Notes: generated from the sequence alone by a model not told the origin. DNA of 64,000 nt from Dyella japonica DSM 16301 (GCF_001010355.1 NZ_JPLA01000025.1:1-64000), one strand, 5' to 3'; counted from the first letter of the stretch, positions 16,281-25,402 are shown. Translations and numbers: made by a program.

Positions 16281-18488
16281 ATGAAGCAGCCTGCAGCAGC
16301 CCCGGCATGCCGGTACCGCGCCTTCATCAGTTATAGCCACCGGGATGCCTCCTGGGCGGGCTGGCTGCACAAGGCGCTGGAAACCTATCGCGTGCCGTCG
16401 CGCCTGGTGGGCAAGCAAACGGCTGCCGGCGTGACGCCGCGGCGACTCGCGCCGATCTTCCGCGATCGCGACGAACTGGCCAGCGCCACCGACCTTGGCA
16501 GCGAGGTGCATGAGGCGCTCGCGCAATCGGCCAACCTCATCGTGATCTGCTCACCGCACTCGGCCAGCTCGCATTGGGTGCAACAGGAAGTGCTCGCCTT
16601 CAAGCGGCTGGGACGCAGCGCCAACGTCTACTGTCTGATCGTGGCCGGCGAGCCGAACGCGAGCGAGCGCGTCGATCAGGCCGATCAGGAGTGCTTCGTG
16701 CCGGCCTTGCGCTTTCAGCTCGACGCCGATGGCGAACTGGGCGGCGAGAAGGCCGAGCCGATCGCCGCGGATGCGCGCGCGTCGAAGGATGGGCGTCGCA
16801 ACGCCAAGCTGAAACTGATTGCCGGCATGCTGGCGATCAGCTTTGACAGCCTCAAGCAGCGCGAACTGCAACGGCGCAATCGACGCCTGAGCATGATCAC
16901 CGCGGCCGCACTGGTGATCGCCGCGGTGACGGCATCGCTGGCGATCGTGGCCATGCAAGCGCGCCACGCCGCCGACGTGGCGCGGGTGGCTGCCGAGCGT
17001 CGACAGCGCCAGGCGGAAGACCTGATCGACTTCATGCTGGGCGACCTCAACGACAAGCTGCACCGCATCGAGCACCTGGACATCCTGGAAGATGTCGACA
17101 ACAAGGCGATGAAGTATTTCGCCGCCATGCCCACCACCGACGTCACCGAGCAGGCGCTGGTGCAACGGGCCAAGGCGCTGGAGCGCATCGGCGCGGTGCG
17201 GGAAGAACAAGGCCATCTGTCCGATGCGATTGCCTCGTACCGGGCCGCGGCCATGCTTGCCTCATCGCTCGCACAGAAGGCACCCACCGATGCGGCCAAG
17301 CAGTTGCAGTACGCGCGCATCCTTGCCTTCATCGGCCGGGCGCACTGGTTCGAGGGCGAACTCGACGCTGCCCAGACCAGCTTCGAAGAAGCGCAGCGCG
17401 TGCTGCTGCGCGCCGAACCGTATGCCAAGGACGATCTGGAGCTGCAACTGGAGCTTGAGATCGTCGACAACAACATGGGCCACGTACTGGAGGCGCGCGG
17501 TCGCCTTGATGAGGCCCTGGTCAGCTATCGCAGTGCCCTGGATCTGGCCAGCAAGCTGGTCGCCGCCAAACCCGATCGCGCCGACTGGGCCACCGAGCTT
17601 GGCGGCGCGCACAACAACATCGGCAAACTGGCGCTGTTGCACGGCGACCTGGCCGGCGCCATCACCGAGTACGGCTCGGACGATGCGATTGAAACGGCCT
17701 TGTCTGCGCAGCATCCCGATGACATCAGCCAGCGTGACTCGATGCTCACGGTGCGCGCCATCCTGGGCCGCACGCTGGCCCTGGTGGGTGACGACGATAC
17801 CGGCATGCGCCACATGCAACAGGCGGTCGATATCGCCGAAGGGCTGGTCAAGAACAGTCCAAGCAACAGCGGCTTCAAGGAAGATGCGGCCCGCTATTCG
17901 GCGCAGCTGGCGCGACTGAGGCGTCTCAATGGCGATCTGCCAGCCGCAAGCGTGCTCACCACACGCGCACTCACGCTGGCCGCAGCGTTGGTCAAGCAGA
18001 CCCCCACCGACGCCGGCCTCGCGCGTCTGCAGGCCGAGGCGCAGACCGAGCACGCCGCGCAACTGTTGGCGGCGGGGCAGACCGAAGAGGCGCACGCGCA
18101 GTTGCTGGTCGCGCTGGACACGCTCCGTACCATGCTGGCCAAGCAGCCGTACGAGCGCTCCCTTGTCCTGGCCAACGGCGCCGCGCAACTGCTGTTGGCG
18201 GCAGCCACGACTGACCCTGGCGCGGCCCTGCAGTTGCGCCGCGAGGTGGTGACGATGGCACAGGGGCAACCCAGCGGCCAGGGCGATCCACGCTTGCTGT
18301 CGATGCACGCCAGCGCGCTGCTGGCGCTGGGCGAGGCAGCCAAGGCCGATCCCTTGGTGCAGCAGCTATGGAGCAGCGGCTATCGCGATGCGGAGTGGTT
18401 GGCGGTGCTGCGGCGCGCGCACGTGGCCTATCCGATCAACACCGTCTTCCAGAAAAAGTTGGTGGCACAGAACAGCAGCGATCGCTGA
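16281..18488 (+). CDS. TIR domain-TM-tetratricopeptide protein
   Basis: A 735-residue protein. Residues about 12-160 are a TIR domain: YRAFISYSHRDASWAGWLHK, then APIFRDRDEL (BB-loop region) and SSHWVQQEVLAF, whose Glu103 aligns with the catalytic glutamate of NAD-cleaving TIRs. One transmembrane helix lies at about 205-227, followed by a coiled-coil (ARVAAERRQRQAEDLIDFML) and a long array of TPR-like helices to the C-terminus (for example ERIGAVREEQGHLSDAIASY). The topology would leave TIR and TPR on opposite sides of the membrane. The ATG at 16281 places the start just before the TIR; GGGAG is 11 bases upstream. Divergent from the SLOG-4TM gene. Confidence 0.85.
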   Translation: MKQPAAAPACRYRAFISYSHRDASWAGWLHKALETYRVPSRLVGKQTAAGVTPRRLAPIFRDRDELASATDLGSEVHEALAQSANLIVICSPHSASSHWVQQEVLAFKRLGRSANVYCLIVAGEPNASERVDQADQECFVPALRFQLDADGELGGEKAEPIAADARASKDGRRNAKLKLIAGMLAISFDSLKQRELQRRNRRLSMITAAALVIAAVTASLAIVAMQARHAADVARVAAERRQRQAEDLIDFMLGDLNDKLHRIEHLDILEDVDNKAMKYFAAMPTTDVTEQALVQRAKALERIGAVREEQGHLSDAIASYRAAAMLASSLAQKAPTDAAKQLQYARILAFIGRAHWFEGELDAAQTSFEEAQRVLLRAEPYAKDDLELQLELEIVDNNMGHVLEARGRLDEALVSYRSALDLASKLVAAKPDRADWATELGGAHNNIGKLALLHGDLAGAITEYGSDDAIETALSAQHPDDISQRDSMLTVRAILGRTLALVGDDDTGMRHMQQAVDIAEGLVKNSPSNSGFKEDAARYSAQLARLRRLNGDLPAASVLTTRALTLAAALVKQTPTDAGLARLQAEAQTEHAAQLLAAGQTEEAHAQLLVALDTLRTMLAKQPYERSLVLANGAAQLLLAAATTDPGAALQLRREVVTMAQGQPSGQGDPRLLSMHASALLALGEAAKADPLVQQLWSSGYRDAEWLAVLRRAHVAYPINTVFQKKLVAQNSSDR

Positions 18489-18567
18489 TCAGGCTGACCG
18501 GGGCAGTCGAGAGTACGGGAGCACCATCGGGTAGGGAACCGCAACCTCTCAACGACGGGAGTTCATC

Positions 18568-19011
18568 ATGAAAACCAGCAACCCCAGCAAGATCGATATC
18601 GAAGTGGAGCTTTATCGCAATCCCAAGCCCGGACGGGAGGAGAACCTGTTGGTGGTCAACCAGGGCAAGCACCATCATGCCTTCGAGAAGGTGGCCAGCG
18701 ACGACCAGCCGCATACGATCACCTGGACACTGTCAGGCAACGCGAGCGACGGCGAGTTCTGTGCCGCCGACGATCCGCATAGCCCCGGCTTCTCATGGCT
18801 GGTCCGCAGGCCGAGCGACAAGGTGTTTCGCAATCTGCGCTACGAAGGCAAGAAGAAGATCAGCATCGACAACTACCATTGCGACAAGAACAGCGAAGGC
18901 GTGTGGCACTACCAGCTGTTCGCGCGTTTTGGTGACAAGGTGTACGGCGTGCCCCTGACGTTCGTGTGCGGCGAGTCCAATAGCCCGCATCCGTCGATCA
19001 AGAATACTTGA
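18568..19011 (+). CDS. Uncharacterised small soluble protein
   Basis: A 147-residue protein without signal peptide or TM segment. It appears beta-rich, with alternating hydrophobic positions (IDIEVELYRNPKPG, HTITWTLSG, GVWHYQLFARFGDKVYGVPL), two or three Cys, and the end SPHPSIKNT. The N-terminal and C-terminal patterns recall DP-EP (DUF1888) proteins, but this is a weak resemblance. It starts 79 bases after the TIR-TPR stop on the same strand, with ACGACGGGAG before the ATG, so it may be part of that transcription unit. Confidence 0.65.
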   Translation: MKTSNPSKIDIEVELYRNPKPGREENLLVVNQGKHHHAFEKVASDDQPHTITWTLSGNASDGEFCAADDPHSPGFSWLVRRPSDKVFRNLRYEGKKKISIDNYHCDKNSEGVWHYQLFARFGDKVYGVPLTFVCGESNSPHPSIKNT

Positions 19012-19240
19012 CGTTGCTGACGCGCGGCGGCGTGTGCCGCCCATCGATGACGCGCAAGGTCGCCCAGGGACGCGGCGGCCTTTGCGCCGACTGAAGATGG
19101 CACGCGAATAAGGAAAGCCAGTTAACCGGCGTTGCGTCGCCCACATCGATCTCTCGCGTTTCTCACACGTTGTCCACGGAACCGGTCGCACTGTCCAGCC
19201 ACACGCGGCAAGCCTGCCGTTGTCTTGCTGGAGCGTATGC

Positions 19241-19387
19241 ATGAGCGACCTTATCGAAAGCCAGAACATCGAATCGGCGGAGCCTGCGCAGAAGCAGCGG
19301 GGCGGCATCGGCTATGTCCTGCTGTGGATACTTGGCGTTCCGCTTCCCGTGCTGATCCTCATCGCGCTGGTTCGTGGCTGCGCCTGA
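19241..19387 (+). CDS. 48-residue single-TM membrane protein
   Basis: A short gene encoding 48 residues: a polar N-terminus (MSDLIESQNIESAEPAQKQ) followed by one hydrophobic helix GIGYVLLWILGVPLPVLIL and the tail RGCA. The LLWLLGVPxPxLLI...RGC pattern recurs in unnamed small proteins of several phyla as far as I recall. It ends 17 bases before the next gene, so the two are probably co-transcribed. Codon use is GC-rich in third positions. Confidence 0.65.
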   Translation: MSDLIESQNIESAEPAQKQRGGIGYVLLWILGVPLPVLILIALVRGCA

Positions 19388-19404
19388 CCTCAAGGAGACC
19401 GTCC

Positions 19405-20223
19405 ATGGCTACGACCTATAGCAGCGCCATTGCCATCGATCCTCTGGCGCAGATGCGTTGGAGCGCGGTGTTCGCGGGTTGGTTTGTGGCGACGGGTATC
19501 GCGATACTGCTCTACGGCGCGGGCATCGCGTTGGGGTTCACTGCATTCAATCCACACAACGCGGAAGCGGCGGCCAAGGGCCTGGGCATCGGCACGATCA
19601 TCTGGATGATCCTGACCTGGGCCGCGTCGCTGTTCGTGGGCGGTCTGTTCGCCAGCTGGTTCGATGGTCGCGCGGACGACACCATGGGCAGCCTGCATGG
19701 CATCACGGTGTGGGGCGTGGCGATGACCGCAAGCACCTTGTGGCTGGCGCTCACGCTGGGCCAGCTGAGCCATGAGCACAAGGCGCCGCACGGCGACCGC
19801 GCGGGCGCCACGGCCATGGTCGACAACGAGCCGATGGCCGTGCTTCGCACTGACGTCCATCGCACGCTGGGCTCGCAACGCGAGAATCGGCCGGACAGCC
19901 AGACGGAAAAGGCGCTGATCGCGGCGCTGGTGGCCGGGCATACCGATACGGCTCGCGCCATCCTGATCGCGCAGACCGAGATGCCCACCGACGCGGCGAC
20001 CATGCGCGTCAATACCTGGTTGCCCGTCGCCAACGCGACGCGCGATCAGCTCAAGAGCGATGCCGATCGCCTGAAGCACTACGCGGCGGTTGGCATGCTG
20101 ACTTTGCTTTTGAGCGGACTAGCAGGCCTGATTGCGGCTGCCTTTGGCGGCTGGATGGGCTCGCGCCATATTCATCGGATCTACCACTTGCGTCGCTACG
20201 AGGGTCGACCCTTCCGCGGATAA
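19405..20223 (+). CDS. Multi-pass membrane protein, unknown function
   Basis: A 272-residue membrane protein. TM segments lie at about residues 18-42 (WSAVFAGWFVATGIAILLYG), 62-84 and 92-115, then a soluble segment of about 115 residues, and a last TM at about 228-250 followed by a His/Arg-rich tail. AAGGAG precedes the ATG. The SAVFAGW opening resembles membrane proteins loosely annotated as PhnA-like, which is a name without functional evidence. It is paired with the upstream 48-residue protein and ends in an intrinsic terminator. Confidence 0.75.
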   Translation: MATTYSSAIAIDPLAQMRWSAVFAGWFVATGIAILLYGAGIALGFTAFNPHNAEAAAKGLGIGTIIWMILTWAASLFVGGLFASWFDGRADDTMGSLHGITVWGVAMTASTLWLALTLGQLSHEHKAPHGDRAGATAMVDNEPMAVLRTDVHRTLGSQRENRPDSQTEKALIAALVAGHTDTARAILIAQTEMPTDAATMRVNTWLPVANATRDQLKSDADRLKHYAAVGMLTLLLSGLAGLIAAAFGGWMGSRHIHRIYHLRRYEGRPFRG

Positions 20224-20242
20224 GTGTGGGCGGAGCAGAGGT

Positions 20243-20278
20243 AACGGCAGCGCCGGTGCAGGCGCTGCCGTTTGCTTG
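20243..20278 (+). terminator. Intrinsic terminator
   Basis: A 12-bp stem, aacggcagcgcc with ggcgctgccgtt, encloses six bases and is followed by a T-rich stretch (TGCTTGTT). It closes the plus-strand run that begins with the TIR-TPR gene. The 295 bases from here to 20573 hold no supported gene; a short hairpin tacacg/cgtgta at about 20434-20450 is the only structure seen. Confidence 0.85.
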
Positions 20279-20573
20279 TTCGATGGGATCAAAGTGGGCG
20301 ACGACGCGCTGCTGACGAGGGCTGCCGCGTTGTCGTTGTGTACCGCGCTCTCACTTGCGCCCTTGTTGTTGCTGCTGCCCATCTTCGGGCCTGGCAAAAC
20401 AGACGCTAAGCGGCACCCAAACGCAGCGCAGCTCTACACGTTTCGCGTGTAAAAAGTTGACACGCCCGTTATCTGCCGACGCCCACGCTTCGCGCTGCAC
20501 ACTCTACTCGGGGCGTCTGCTGCCCTGGGACACTCATCATTGCTGGCGCTGCGGTGCCACGAGGGGAAACCCC

Positions 20574-20726
20574 ATGTCTCTCATTCTGCTGATCATCATC
20601 CTCATCCTTGTCATCGGCGCGCTGCCGTCGTGGCCCTATAGCCGCGGGTGGGGCTATTACCCCAGCGGTGGTCTGGGCCTGATTCTGCTCATCCTGTTGA
20701 TACTGTTGTTGATGGGACGCATCTGA
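20574..20726 (+). CDS. DUF3309 family small membrane protein
   Basis: A 50-residue hydrophobic protein with the DUF3309 layout: an N-terminal hydrophobic helix, GALPSWPYSRGWGYYPSGGLG, and a second short Leu/Ile-rich helix ending GRI. Function unknown; such genes are common in proteobacteria near stress genes. GAGGGG lies upstream of the ATG. The gene is followed by a convergent terminator. Confidence 0.88.
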   Translation: MSLILLIIILILVIGALPSWPYSRGWGYYPSGGLGLILLILLILLLMGRI

Positions 20727-20754
20727 TCCCTCTTCACGCAGGCAGGTCCACGCA

Positions 20755-20781
20755 AAGACGGCGCCACTCGTGCGCCGTCTT
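20755..20781. terminator. Hairpin terminator between convergent genes
   Basis: aagacggcgc pairs with gcgccgtctt around a short loop. It separates the DUF3309 gene (ends 20726) from the convergent hybrid kinase gene (ends 20815). It has a short T pair on the plus side and an A run on the minus side, so it may be bidirectional. Confidence 0.75.
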
Positions 20782-20814
20782 GGGTAGCGAAGCAGGTCAC
20801 TCACACGACGCCGG

Positions 20815-22752
20815 CTAGACGTGTGCGTTCTTTGCAGCAGGCCGCGCCACGGCGGCTTCGACCACACGCACCAGATCGGCACGCCCGAACGGCTTGGGCA
20901 GGCGCAGCACGTCCCTGGCCGAGCCTTCGGGCAGCTCCGCATAGCCGGACGCCAGGATGATGGGCAACGCAGGCCAGCGCGACTGCACCTCTTCGATCAG
21001 CTGCAGGCCATTCATCACCGGCATCGCGTAGTCGGTGATCATCACGTCGAAAAAAGTTTTCTGCGACAGCTGTTCCAGCGCCTCGCGCGCGGAGTGCGCT
21101 TCGACGGTGACGTGGCCCAGGTCGTTGAGCACGGCCGTGATGGTCATCGCGATCAACGGATCATCGTCCACCACCAGGATGCTCTGCGCGCTGGTCGCAA
21201 TGGCCTCGGGCTCCGCTTCGGGCAAGCGAGCGGGCGCCGCTGTCGTGGTCCCGGCCATGGGCAGCCATAGTTCGGCGGTGGTGCCGCGTCCCTCCTGGCT
21301 GCGCAGCAGCAGACGTCCGCCGGACTGTTCGGCCAGTCCATGCACCATCGACAAACCCAGGCCCGTGCCCTTGCCGATGCCCTTGGTGGTGAAGAACGGC
21401 TCGGCCGCGCGCTCAAGCGTGGCGGCGTCCATGCCGTGGCCGTCGTCGGTCACGGCCAGACTCACATAGTCGCCCGGCGGTAAGGCGGTGCGATGGCCGG
21501 CCTGCTCGATCTTCTCGTTCCTGGACGTGATGATGATATGCCCGCCCTCGGGCATCGCATCGCGGGCATTCATCACCAGGTTGAGCAGGGCCAGTTCCAG
21601 CTGGTTGCCGTCCACCATGGTCTGATGGAGCGTGAGCGGAAAGACCGTGTCGATGGTGATGGTGGGACCGGCCGAGCGCTGCAGCAGGCTGCTGATTTCC
21701 TGCACGAGTGCGCGCACATCGATTGCCGTTGGCTTGAGTTCCTGCTTGCGCGCGAACGCCAGCATGCGCTTGGTCAAGGCGGCGCCGCGTCGCGCGCCGG
21801 CCAGGGCATTGCCCAGCAGATTGAGCGCCTGCGCATCATGCGACAGCCGCGGCTCCAGCAACTCCAGGCTGCCGATCACCGCCATCAACAGGTTGTTGAA
21901 GTCGTGCGCCACGCCGCCGGTGAGCTGGCCGATCGCTTCGAGCTTCTGCGACTGGAACAGCGCCTCGCGTGCATCGGCCAGCGCGGCGTCGGCATCGCGG
22001 CGTGCGGTGATGTCGCGGGTGACCTTGGCAAAGCCCACGTGACGGCCGTCGTCGTCGTTGATGCGGTCGATGATCACGTGCGCCCAGAACGAGGTGCCGT
22101 CCTTGCGCACGCGCCAGCCTTCGGCTTCGAATCGACCCGTGCTCGCGGCGATGCCGAGGGCACGCTGCGGCTCGCCGCCGGCGCGATCTTCGAGTGTGTA
22201 GAACGTCGAAAGATGCTTGCCGAGTATTTCCTCGCGCGTATAGCCCTTGATGCGTTGCGCGCCGGTATTCCAGCTGGTGATGAAACCGTCCTGGTTGAGC
22301 ATGTAGATGGCGCAGTCGCCGACACCTTGCAGCAACAGGCGAAATTGCTCTTCGCTGTGGCGCAGGCGGTCTTCGGCCTGCTTGCGTTCGGTGAGGTCGC
22401 GGGTGACCGAGGCGTAGCCGATCGGTGTGCCGTCGGCGGTTTTCACCAGGTCGAGCACCATGTTGGCCCAGTACTGCGTGCCATCCTTGCGGCGGCGCCA
22501 ACCCTCCGTCTCCACGCGACCTTCTTCGAAAGCGGTCACCAGCGCCAGCTCGGGTTCACCGGCGGCGCGCGCTTCTTCGGTATAGAACATCCGCAGATGC
22601 TCGCCCAGCACCTCGGATGCCGAGTAGCCGCCGCTGCGCTCGGAGCCGATGTTCCAACTGGCAATGGTGCCGTCCAGATTGATCAAACAGATGGCGTAGT
22701 CGACGACGGAGTCGACCAGCAGCTCGTACTTGTTTTGCCCCGTGGTGTTCAA
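20815..22752 (-). CDS. PAS-PAS hybrid sensor histidine kinase
   Basis: A 645-residue soluble hybrid kinase. Two PAS domains with PAC motifs come first (YELLVDSVVDYAICLINLDG; FRLLLQGVGDCAIYMLNQDG). The dimerisation/phosphoacceptor segment is LEAIGQLTGGVAHDFNNLL with the His in AHDF. An HATPase domain (NLVMNARDAMPEGG, GHGM, GIGKGTGLGLSMVHG) follows, and a C-terminal receiver has the acceptor Asp in VMITDYAMPVMNG. No membrane segment is seen. A TTG start at 22752 is used because GAGGGG is just upstream. No partner regulator is adjacent. Confidence 0.88.
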   Translation of the reverse strand: MNTTGQNKYELLVDSVVDYAICLINLDGTIASWNIGSERSGGYSASEVLGEHLRMFYTEEARAAGEPELALVTAFEEGRVETEGWRRRKDGTQYWANMVLDLVKTADGTPIGYASVTRDLTERKQAEDRLRHSEEQFRLLLQGVGDCAIYMLNQDGFITSWNTGAQRIKGYTREEILGKHLSTFYTLEDRAGGEPQRALGIAASTGRFEAEGWRVRKDGTSFWAHVIIDRINDDDGRHVGFAKVTRDITARRDADAALADAREALFQSQKLEAIGQLTGGVAHDFNNLLMAVIGSLELLEPRLSHDAQALNLLGNALAGARRGAALTKRMLAFARKQELKPTAIDVRALVQEISSLLQRSAGPTITIDTVFPLTLHQTMVDGNQLELALLNLVMNARDAMPEGGHIIITSRNEKIEQAGHRTALPPGDYVSLAVTDDGHGMDAATLERAAEPFFTTKGIGKGTGLGLSMVHGLAEQSGGRLLLRSQEGRGTTAELWLPMAGTTTAAPARLPEAEPEAIATSAQSILVVDDDPLIAMTITAVLNDLGHVTVEAHSAREALEQLSQKTFFDVMITDYAMPVMNGLQLIEEVQSRWPALPIILASGYAELPEGSARDVLRLPKPFGRADLVRVVEAAVARPAAKNAHV

Positions 22753-22878
22753 GCGCCCCTCTTGGTACCGCGTAGGACCGAGTGGTCATTGTTTGTCGAG
22801 GAAACGTGTAGAACGCGTCAAAATCGCGGGCTCGTTGGGTTGCTCCCTTGAAGCCCGCCCGCCACCGGCCTTGCGGCA

Positions 22879-23589
22879 TCAAAAGCGATCGTTGCTCGTC
22901 AGGTAGCGCCATTGACCCGGCTGCAGGCGGGACATCGGAACGCGGCCGATGCGCAGGCGCTTGATCGCCAACACCTTCAGGCCCACCGCATTGCACATGC
23001 GCTCGACCTTCTCGATCGCAATCCGCTTCAAGGCGAAGCGCAGGTGGGTCTCGTTCTGCCAGCTCACCTTGATCGGCGGCAGCGCGTAGTTGTCGAAGCT
23101 GAGCCCATGGTTGAGCAGGGCGAGGCCGTTGGGCGCCAGCTTGCCTGTCACTTCCACCACGAGTTCCTGCTCGAGGCGGTCGAAGTCTTCTTGCAGGCGA
23201 CGCTTGACCCGCCAGTCCTGGGTGAACACCAGCAGGCCGCTGGCTGCGTCGGGCAGGGCCAGCGGCGATTCCAGCCGGGCGAAGTGACGCTTCAGCAGGC
23301 GCACGCCCGAGGCGTCGTCCTCTGCGTGGCTTTCCACGCGGACCAGCGCGCGGGCCTCGTCGAGCGAAACGCCGGCGGGCTTGTGCAACACCAGGGTGGC
23401 CGGTTCGGCGGGCTCGAGCTTGGCGTGCGGATCGATCTCGATGTGCTGTTCCAGCACCTTGAACTGCGGCTCCTCCACCGTCACGCCATCCACGCGCACC
23501 CAGCCGCCTTCGATATACATTTCCGCCTCGCGTCGCGAGCACTGGGTCAGGGCGGCGACACGTTTGGCGAGGCGTACGGGTTCGGTCAT
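22879..23589 (-). CDS. S4-domain pseudouridine synthase-like protein, catalytic Asp absent
   Basis: A 236-residue protein of the RsuA/RluE/RluF superfamily. Residues 1-65 are an S4 RNA-binding domain (RVAALTQCSRREAEMYIEGG). The C-terminal half keeps KRLRIGRVP. The catalytic block reads LPDAASGLLVFTQD where the family has RLDxxTSGLL; aligning on SGLL puts Pro at the position of the essential Asp, with an Asp one residue later. The protein may be inactive or use a shifted residue. I recall related proteins in Xanthomonadaceae with the same change. The ATG at 23589 fits the S4 start. Confidence 0.75.
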   Translation of the reverse strand: MTEPVRLAKRVAALTQCSRREAEMYIEGGWVRVDGVTVEEPQFKVLEQHIEIDPHAKLEPAEPATLVLHKPAGVSLDEARALVRVESHAEDDASGVRLLKRHFARLESPLALPDAASGLLVFTQDWRVKRRLQEDFDRLEQELVVEVTGKLAPNGLALLNHGLSFDNYALPPIKVSWQNETHLRFALKRIAIEKVERMCNAVGLKVLAIKRLRIGRVPMSRLQPGQWRYLTSNDRF

Positions 23590-23715
23590 CTGGGGTGCCA
23601 GGGAGTGATGTGCGCCATTATAGGCGCTGCCGTGCCGGCCGGAGCGTACCTCCAGGCGAGCGGGCGTCGCCGGTTGATGGCGGTTTGCTAGGGATGACCA
23701 GTGCAGGGGCAAGTC

Positions 23716-24960
23716 ATGTCGGATCACGAGTCGATCAAGGAGGCGCGGCCCGTTCGTCCGGAGCGACGCCTCGTCGTCATCGATGTATTGCGCGGCGCGG
23801 CGCTGTTCGGCGTGCTCTGCGTCAATCTCATCAACGAGTTTCGGGTGTCCATTTTCCAGCAGTTTCTTCCCGCAGCGACTGACGGCTCCTGGCTGGATCA
23901 TGCTGTCCAGGCGATGGTGAGCATCGGCATGGAGTTGAAGGCCTTCGCGCTGTTCTCACTGCTGTTCGGTGTGGGCCTGGCCATCCAATTCGAACGGCTG
24001 GCGGCGACGTCGCGCCGTCTCCCGCTGCTGACCAGGCGACTGCTGGTGCTGCTTGGTTTTGGCCTCATCCATCTGTGCTTCATCTGGAACGGCGACATTC
24101 TCACCGAATACGCGCTGGTGGGATTGCTGGCCTTGCCCTTCCTCTATGCGTCAAACCGCGTTCTTGCCATGGCTGCCGCGGTGGCGCTTGCGATCTATGC
24201 GGCCTTGCCGTTCTGGCTGCCGGATACGTTCTTCTGGCCGAGCGGCGTCTCGCTGCAGCAGTATGTGCAAACGGCTACGGCGGTGTATGCGGGAGGCACA
24301 TGGACGGACGTCATCCGATTCAATCTCGCTGAAATAGCGCATTTGATCCCTCTGCACGTGCTCGTCGCGCCGCGCACATTCGCCTTGTTCCTGCTGGGCG
24401 TGATGGCATGGCGAAGCGGTCTGCTGCGACGTCCCGAGCATTACCGTCGCCTGCTTATCGGTATGGCGGCGGTGGGCGTGGGTTTGGGATTCGGCATCAA
24501 TTGGCCGGAGCCACCGGAGCCATCCTCGGCCTGGCACAGCTGGACGCCGGTGATCTCGGTGCTGATCACGCTGGGGCCTGCCGTGCTGGCGATCGGCTAC
24601 GGGGCTGCGATCGCGGTGCTTTATATGTTTACCAGCGCCAGCCGTGTCCTTGGTGTGCTGGGTCCACTTGGTCGCATGGCCTTCAGCAACTACCTGGCCC
24701 AGTCGCTGATCTTCGGCTGGATCTTCTTCGGCTATGGCCTGGGTCGCTTCGGCCGGATGAGTCCATCGCACGCCCTGTGCCTGGGCGTGGCCGACTACGT
24801 TCTCCAAGTCATCGCCAGCCAGTGGTGGCTCAAGCGATACCGCTTCGGTCCGATGGAGTGGCTATGGCGAATCCTGATGTACGGCGTGCGCCAGCCCTGG
24901 CGGATCACGAACGATGGGCACCGCCAGGGAGGCACTGGCCCTGCGTCCGAGCTGAAGTAG
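23716..24960 (+). CDS. DUF418 family membrane protein
   Basis: A 414-residue polytopic inner-membrane protein of the DUF418/YeiB type. The opening RLVVIDVLRGAALFGVLCVNL and the C-terminal GRMAFSNYLAQSLIFGWIFF are characteristic. About ten TM helices are predicted by eye. The family is thought to include acyltransferase-like or transport proteins, but the function is unknown. The ATG at 23716 (after AGGGGC) is preferred to an upstream GTG at 23701. Confidence 0.85.
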   Translation: MSDHESIKEARPVRPERRLVVIDVLRGAALFGVLCVNLINEFRVSIFQQFLPAATDGSWLDHAVQAMVSIGMELKAFALFSLLFGVGLAIQFERLAATSRRLPLLTRRLLVLLGFGLIHLCFIWNGDILTEYALVGLLALPFLYASNRVLAMAAAVALAIYAALPFWLPDTFFWPSGVSLQQYVQTATAVYAGGTWTDVIRFNLAEIAHLIPLHVLVAPRTFALFLLGVMAWRSGLLRRPEHYRRLLIGMAAVGVGLGFGINWPEPPEPSSAWHSWTPVISVLITLGPAVLAIGYGAAIAVLYMFTSASRVLGVLGPLGRMAFSNYLAQSLIFGWIFFGYGLGRFGRMSPSHALCLGVADYVLQVIASQWWLKRYRFGPMEWLWRILMYGVRQPWRITNDGHRQGGTGPASELK

Positions 24961-25038
24961 ACTGCCGCCTGGTTCACCCGTCACCGACCGCTCCGTTCTT
25001 GCTGAAGCCGCCCTCGCACGCGAACGAAGGAGTTTGGC

Positions 25039-25254
25039 ATGACCAGGCAACTGCTCCTCAAAGCCATCGCACTGATGTTCACCGGCGCGTGCCTCTACTG
25101 CGGCCTCACCGCCACGGATTTCCATGCCTTGACTGCCGAAGCCGACGAATCGACGAGTTGGCCCAAGGTGGTGCTCGCGATTGCCTTTGGAATCGCGGCC
25201 GTGACTGCCCTGTATCTATCAGCCCCAGCGAATGACAAAGCGTCGGGCTCATGA
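25039..25254 (+). CDS. Small two-TM membrane protein
   Basis: A 71-residue protein with a hydrophobic segment at about 7-25 and another at about 43-60. AAGGAG precedes the ATG. No family recognised. It is 78 bases downstream of the DUF418 gene on the same strand and could be co-transcribed. Confidence 0.6.
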   Translation: MTRQLLLKAIALMFTGACLYCGLTATDFHALTAEADESTSWPKVVLAIAFGIAAVTALYLSAPANDKASGS

Positions 25255-25402
25255 CTGCATCGCACGGTGGCAGCCGCTACGCATCGCGGACATGTCGGGA
25301 GACAGTTTGATCGGCGCGATCAGTACTTAAGACTTTCGGTCAGTTGTCGAGCCCGATGCATGGCGTAACGTGACGGGTCGACAAATCGGCCGGGAGGCAC
25401 TC

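Noticed and set aside
20132-20452. Plus-strand frame downstream of 20223
   Set aside because: It starts inside the previous gene, crosses a terminator and has no motif.
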